NCBI GenBank assembly: GCA_963851215.1 | Contig: CAWKOG010000022.1 | Span: 62,001-126,000, forward strand | Source of the DNA: DATKFM01 sp963851215 | GTDB lineage: Bacteria; Pseudomonadota; Alphaproteobacteria; Dongiales; Dongiaceae | Direction of reading: 5' to 3' | Length of the DNA: 64,000 nucleotides | In this document: positions 58,787-64,000 of the stretch, in pieces | How the letters are laid out: each line of letters opens with the position of its first letter | How positions within the stretch are numbered: the stretch's first letter is position 1 | Notes under the pieces: model-generated | The model's database searches: none | The model's input: the letters and a program-made list of their open reading frames with translations, nothing else | What the model was told of the DNA's origin: nothing | Made by a program: the position numbers and the translations under genes

Positions 58787-59322
58787 GGCAGCGCACGGCT
58801 GTCCGACGCGGTGACCCGTAGGGGCGGGTTTCAAACCCGCCCTTCTCGCCGCATTCACGACCGGTTGCCCGCTGGACAATCCCGCGGATGCCAAATCCGC
58901 GCGATCTACCCCATGTCCAGCGAGAACCGCCGCTGGACGGGGCGATGCGGATGCGCTGGGAAGGCGGTATGCCGCATACGCAGCACCGCGCATCTTTGCG
59001 CTATTTTCCGGCCGATTTTTCACCCCTAACCTCTTCTGCACAGAGGACAATACGCGGATAAGCGCGAAATCTGGGGGACCCAGTTTTTGGGGATCGATGC
59101 CATGCAAGGGAATCACCCGGATTTGGGGCACGCCCCGACGTCTCGATCCGATCCCCAATTTCTGTCTCATGGCATGCACCAATTCCAATGGATCGCTCGC
59201 CGCACCCTGTTTTGCGGAACGGCCGGACAAAAAACATAGAACATTTAGGGAACAAATGCTATTCTGGATTTCGACAATGCCGCCCCTCGATTGCGATCCG
59301 CATCCATTTGGAGCAAGTTTCA
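58787..59322. other. Intergenic region between GST and the antitoxin gene
   Basis: About 536 bp. Contains a REP-like palindrome (58822-58842) and otherwise no gene I can support. The longer reverse-strand frame seen across 57.8-59.3 kb is a shadow of the GST gene and repeats. Confidence 0.4.
58822..58842. repeat. REP-like palindrome
   Basis: GGGCGGGTTT, one C, AAACCCGCCC: a perfect inverted repeat 35 bp after the GST stop. It belongs to the widespread 'GTAGGGGCGGGTTTCAAACCC' type of repeats and may also act as a terminator. Related palindromes occur at the window's right end. Confidence 0.6.
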
Positions 59323-59541
59323 ATGATGAGCGAAATCGAACTCTCCGCCGTCCTCAAGCTCCCGGTCAGCGAGCGACTTCGGCTCGTCGAGGCCATCTGG
59401 GACAGCATCGCCGCCGATCCAGAAGCCGTGGCGATGAGCGACGAGGAACGGGCGGAGTTGGATCGCCGCTGGGCGGATTACCTCAAGGACCCCACATCCG
59501 GTTTGTCATGGGCTGAGGTCAAGGCGCACATCATCTCGTAG
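59323..59541 (+). CDS. Addiction-module antitoxin component, no partner seen
   Basis: 72 aa: MSEIELSAVLKLPVSERLRLVEAIWDSIAADPEAV and LDRRWADYLKDPTSGLSWAEVK match the small RelB-like antitoxin family (TIGR02574). Usually a RelE/ParE-type toxin gene follows within a few bases, but none is found downstream before the broken restriction gene on the other strand. It may be an orphan, or the toxin was lost. Confidence 0.72.
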   Translation: MMSEIELSAVLKLPVSERLRLVEAIWDSIAADPEAVAMSDEERAELDRRWADYLKDPTSGLSWAEVKAHIIS

Positions 59542-59599
59542 CGCCATGCACCGAAGGAGCAGTGAGATCGGCCGATGAGGCGTGAAGCTAGTCGCCACT

Positions 59600-62500
59600 C
59601 TAAACCGAAATAACCGTATCGAAATCACCACTCTGCACAGCGTTCATGTAGGCGTGGATAAGATCCTTAGTCAGAAAACGCCCAAACGCCGCTTCGTCTT
59701 CTTCGCGAATGATCGGGAAGGTATCCAGAATGTAGGCTGCCTCCTCGCGTGTTATCCCATACAAATGGAAGAAGATCGCATCGAGCCGCGCCCGGCGATG
59801 GCGGCGATCATCTTCGTTCCAGTGAAACGCGGCGCCATCATAGTTCATGTCTTCAGCAAACGGCTTCATGTCATTTGCAGTGTATGTAAGGTGCAAGACT
59901 TCGCGGCGGACAATGTCCGACAGTCTCCTTTTGGCAAATTTCTGCTCGTATGCCTTAGCTTGCACAACTGGTAATTGCTCAAGAATGAAGAGATTAATCG
60001 TCTGACCATGAATCTTTTGCCGTGCTATAAAGTCAAAGGCGAACGAATTGAAATTAGCCAACAATAATGGTGCAAATCCTACATACTCGGTAGCACTAGC
60101 CTCTATGGCAGGAAGCAATACCGGCACCTTATACCAAACCCCACCATGGGACGAGTAGAGCGATCATGGTCCGATTGTTTGTTGGGCGGTGAACTCCTTA
60201 AACGTCAGAACCCACCGAAGGCCGCCAACCTTGCTTTCAACATCCCGCTCATCTACCCAAAACTGCGGCGTTGGCAACCAATTTGGATTCTCGTGTTCTC
60301 GCCGGGTTGCCGGGAGCGGTTGCGCAGGTCGATTGAGGTTTTCGGGGTTGATCGTGATACTCGCTGCGCGGTGGTCGAAGGCTTGCACCATCTTGCCTTC
60401 TAGAGCGGCACATACTCTTGCTTGTCCTTCTTCCAGCGATTGCCTTCGACAGGATAGAATCCGTTGTGCTCTAATTGCGTGCGCGTTCTAAACCGGCCGG
60501 CGTCATTGGTCATATCGAACATGCGTACATAATGCACCGGCCACGCATGGCGGGCGGGTCGGTGCGCCGATCGACAAGCACTGGCTTCCGCTTATAGATC
60601 GCTGCAGTTAACTGGGCATCCCGGCGGCTGCGGAATACCGGCGCTGTGCCTGTGTTCGGGTTTACTGCTGCAAAGTCAGACGCCTTCAATGAGAACCGCC
60701 GGTCCGCATCGTCCATTTCGCGGACACTATGCAGATAGAAAGCACAGTCAGTTCGACTAAATCTTCGAGCCACCCCACCGGATACAAAAATGCTGAACTT
60801 GAAACTGCGATGAACATCAGGAAAGAAAGTGCCTCTGTTCTCGAAATCGTAAAGGACATTCACGCGCCCCGTTGTAGAGACACTTTTGAAGAAGTCGCTG
60901 GCGGTAAGATCGGAGGCGATCCCCGACGGCAGGAGAAGGCCGACGATGCCGCCGGTTTGATGAGCGCATGGGCGCGCTCAACGAACAATGCGTACAGATT
61001 GACGTCGCCGCCGGACAACAATGGATACTGCCCGATGGCCCGCGCTACCGCCGTCGCGCTTTCGGCTTGCTCACGCGCCAATTCGTAGTCCTGCCAAAGC
61101 GCGCCGTCTTCCTTCTTAAGCCGATCCACCATTCGTTTGCGCTCGTCGGCCCGCGTGGCATGAGCGATTTCGGGCTTTCGAGCAGCGAACCATTCGACTT
61201 CCTGCAATTTCATTCGGTCCCAGGGCGGATTGCCGATAATGGCATCAAACCCGCCCTCGGCGCAGCGCTCTCCCATTCTTGCCACACACCAGGAAACGCC
61301 ACTTGCCAATGCAGGAAATGCTCTTGCCGTGCCCGCTGCTGAGCACCACTAGTAGAAGTCGCTGCCTTGCGCCTGGAATCTCAGTGTCGCTCGGCCTAGC
61401 CTTGGCAGGTGCGGACTCTTCATAGCCGTAATCGGCAAACAAGCCCATTGAGCCTCTGGCCCACGCCCATTTCCGTTCAAGGCCATCTCACCACAAAGTA
61501 TCTGGATGAGATCGCCGAGACCGCCATCTAGGAGGGCCGCCAGTTCTCCGGTAGTCGCCGCGACATTGTGGTGGCCAAGCCAACGCAGCGAATGGCGAAA
61601 GTCGAGAAAACGACGCATTTGTTCGGTATCCTCGGTAACGCTGCGGAATGACAAGTTTGACGTTGAACTTCCGCGATATCGGCATCAGTCAAGCCCTCCA
61701 CTCGCTGCATTCCGGCGATGGCACGAATTGATCGCTGTATCGAGCTATTCAGAAAGAGCCCATAGATTTCAGCCATCTCGCGCGCGACTGGTCCACCCAC
61801 TCGCCAAAGAGCAAATCGCCGCACCGCAAGTGATGGTCGAGGAAAGACAGCGGGGCGCCGACAGTGAAAGTGTGCAGCCAAAGAGAGACCTTCGCTAGTT
61901 CGACTGCCATTGGATTCTTGTCGACGCCGTAGATAACGCGCTTCAGGATCATTCGGCGGACGATTTGGCGGTCGTCCAACTGTTCCATTCGCACCAACCA
62001 CTCGTGTTTCTTCGCTTCGGCCAGAATGTGCTTACGGATCAACTCGATACGGCTGACGAGCGGCGACCTGTAGGGCTTGTTCTGCTCCGCCCAATCGACA
62101 GTCGCCGCAGCATCTGCAATGGCTTGCAGCACGCGGTCCGCTAGGTAGTCGACGAGGCCGACAAGAAAGTGACCGCTGCCCATGGCCGGATCGCAAACCT
62201 TGATCTGCAGAAATGCCGACGCAGGATCGTATGCACGAAGCGATTCAAGCTTGTCTTCCTTCGCGCGCCGAACGCTCTGCAGCTCTTTCGCCCTCTCTTC
62301 GAACGCCTGCCAACGCTCGTCAAGCAACGGCCCAACCGTACGCGCAATGATGAGAACAACCAATCATCATGCGTGTAGTAGCTGCCGCTAGTCCTTCTCG
62401 CGAAAGGGTTTGGCCTGATCACGATCTGCCCATCGTCCCCAATGACCGCAGCAAATTCGAGCAGGCGTTCATAAATCGATCCAAGCTGCCTTACCGAAAG

Positions 62501-63750
62501 ATCACGGTAGTTGATCCAGAGGCGTTTTTCCCCTTCGTTGCGGCGCGACAATCCATCGAACAGGGGCGCAAAATCCGCGTCCGGTACTGTGACACGCTCC
62601 AGAGAGTGCGTTGTGGGATCAAACAGGCCGCCATTGTACGGCGGCAGCCCGATTGCCTCATCGCCTGCATGGATCGCTCCGAACAGCTGCTTCAAGTCAC
62701 CATGATAGCCGGCTCTGCGACTTGCTGAAGGCATCGCCAGAATGATTCCTCTTCCGGATGTCTCCGCGAATTCGTGTTAGCGCGTAGTCGTCGTAGCGTC
62801 TTTCCTTGGTGGGCAATAGTCGACGATCTTCGGCATAGAGGATGAAAAGGGGACGATAGAGCAAGCGTGAGCGCGGCGCCGCGCACTTCCTCCAGTATCG
62901 TCCATTGAGTGGCTTCGGCGCATGACGGTCGCAATGGACCAAAGCATTCAGCAGTTTCGGAAAAATCGTCTCGAAGACGACTTCGCTGAGGCTTTCGGCA
63001 ACCTTAGCTTCCCATTGACGCGCTTCGTTAATTGCGAAGCCGTGAAATGTCTGCGTACCGTCGATGGTGCGAAGAAATGCCTCGCGCCGAAACAGCAAAT
63101 AGAAGACCTTTAGAAAGTGGCCGAAATGGCCCTCTGCGGGTGAGAAGAGATCCGCATCGACAGTCGGTGCTTTGGCGATGAGCGCAAGGTCGAGTTCAAA
63201 AAACTCTTCCGATCGAGAACGAGCACCTTGGTAGTACAGGCGCCAGTAACGACCGTTGGTCAAAATACCCCACTGAATTGCACGCTCAGAGGCAATCTCT
63301 GCGCGCGAGAGATAGCGGAGCATCTGCGTAGACGGTACGCCATCATCGAACAGATCGGGCTCGCGGCCGCGATCCAGAGTCTTTTGCCAGCGCTTTGCCT
63401 CAACGATGGCGATGCCGTGCCGAAATCGGTTCGGAGTTCTTGCGTTCCTTTCGAGCTGCGGACCAGGCCTCTTCGCTAGCGAACAGCAAGTAATCGGGGA
63501 TATCAGTTCGATCCTTGCTGCTGAATTGCTGGACGATGAAGTGCTCCCACCCTAAAGCCTTCAGTATGGGATCGATCAGCTCGCGCTCGGTGGTCGCTTC
63601 GTTTGCATCTTTGAATCCGCCAAAGCGGTGATAGATGTCAGAAACTCTCTCTTCAAACGCCTTGAAGTCTCGATCATCGACTGACCGCCAATGATCCGTT
63701 TCTGCAATTCCGGTTTCGAGGAAATCCTCGGTGAATAGCTGCCCCTGCAC
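59600..63750 (-). pseudogene. Type IIG-like restriction-modification enzyme (Eco57I/PglX-type N6-adenine methylase), heavily frameshifted
   Basis: About 1,380 codons broken into at least eight frames. Order from the GTG start at 63750: an N-terminal nuclease domain (TDIPDYLLFAS, then IVEAKRW; PD-(D/E)xK pattern), a middle region, the SAM motif IKVCDPAMGSGHFLVGLVDY, the catalytic motif FDAIIGNPPWDRMKL (NPPW), and a C-terminal target-recognition part ending RLDAIFFHLYGITREEAAYILDTFPIIREEDE. This fits a one-polypeptide nuclease-methylase or a PglX-like methylase. It can hardly be active as written. The number of indels is higher than anywhere else in the window. Confidence 0.78.
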
Positions 63751-63939
63751 GGCAATCCCTATGTCCGCAAATCGCTGCTAGGGTATGCGGCCGTAAGTAA
63801 TGCCACAAGCGACAAGCCGTATGTGATTGATGCTCTGCCAGCCTCTCGTTTGAGATGAGCACCAGAGGTCGTATAAGTGCGTTGGGCTCGCCCGGACGAC
63901 TGCAAGTCATTCGTACAAAAATGGTCCGATTGAACCGGG

Positions 63940-64000
63940 CCGGGTTTGAAACCGGCTCCTATAGAACGTCGTGCGGAGTGCGGGCGACCGCAGGTCGCCC
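63940..64000. repeat. REP-like palindromes at the right edge
   Basis: Two palindromic units: CCGGGTTTGAAACCGG (63940-63955, one-base bulge) and GGGCGACC-GCA-GGTCGCCC (63982-64000, perfect). Together they resemble clustered REP/BIME repeats and the palindrome at 58.8 kb. The window ends inside the second unit. Confidence 0.55.

Noticed and set aside
57812..59323. 503-codon minus-strand open frame across the MITE-like repeat and GST
   Set aside because: It overlaps the well-supported GST on the other strand, and its sequence is made up of repeat translations; no domain is recognisable.
1..64000. CRISPR array or cas genes
   Set aside because: No regularly spaced short repeats with unique spacers and no cas-like protein were seen.

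Overview
The window looks like the chromosome of an alphaproteobacterium. It is GC-rich and dense in ABC uptake systems and sugar-acid enzymes, and it carries cyclase-TolB-TPR proteins of the kind common in Rhizobiales/Rhodospirillales and an IS3-family element typical of rhizobia. The species cannot be fixed from the sequence alone. Single-base frameshifts are unusually frequent in otherwise well-conserved genes (about half of the genes). This means either a decaying genome or an assembly with uncorrected indels; I mark each case.

Region A (1-25.3 kb) is a catabolic region. It has two glycine-betaine/choline-type ABC systems: one broken and running off the left edge, one intact at 15.1-18.7 kb. 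It also has a polyamine-type (PotABCD-like) importer behind a FadR/GntR regulator. The same minus-strand operon continues into a D-2-hydroxyacid dehydrogenase and an HpcH/HpaI aldolase. Around these lie two broken enolase-superfamily (mandelate-racemase-like) genes, a broken SDR, a second aldolase, a second broken hydroxyacid dehydrogenase, an FAH-family hydrolase, a three-gene split UxaA-type dehydratase, a zinc alcohol dehydrogenase, a flavin monooxygenase and a phytanoyl-CoA-type dioxygenase. Together they read as uptake and breakdown of acid sugars or other hydroxy acids, with osmolyte uptake. The 1-5.9 kb part is a largely dead parallel copy of this enzyme set.

Region B (25.3-31.7 kb) is scarred: a long gene-free stretch, two tandem adenylate-cyclase/TolB/TPR genes (both frameshifted, the second cut at its 5' end), a 1.23-kb IS3-family element, and the 3' remnant of a large serine recombinase.

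Region C (31,707-56,390) is a 24.7-kb genomic island. It is bounded by perfect 46-bp direct repeats of the anticodon-loop-to-3'-end half of tRNA-Met(CAT), with a tyrosine integrase next to the intact tRNA. Its cargo has two blocks. On the minus strand is a TIR-nSTAND NTPase-(TM)-16xWD40 protein, a possible immune or abortive-infection protein, plus a lipoprotein and small genes. On the plus strand is a compact run of c-type cytochrome genes of the RoxA/MauG-like kind, a membrane-anchored protein, and two very large polytopic patatin-like phospholipases. A CRP/FNR-like palindrome and a long inverted repeat precede this run. The cytochrome-patatin operon is the best candidate here for an undescribed system.

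Region D (56.3-64 kb) returns to core genome: tRNA-Met, mnmA (with an in-frame palindromic insertion), a MITE-like inverted repeat, a glutathione S-transferase, an orphan addiction-module antitoxin, and a heavily fragmented type IIG restriction-modification gene, with REP-like palindromes at the right edge.
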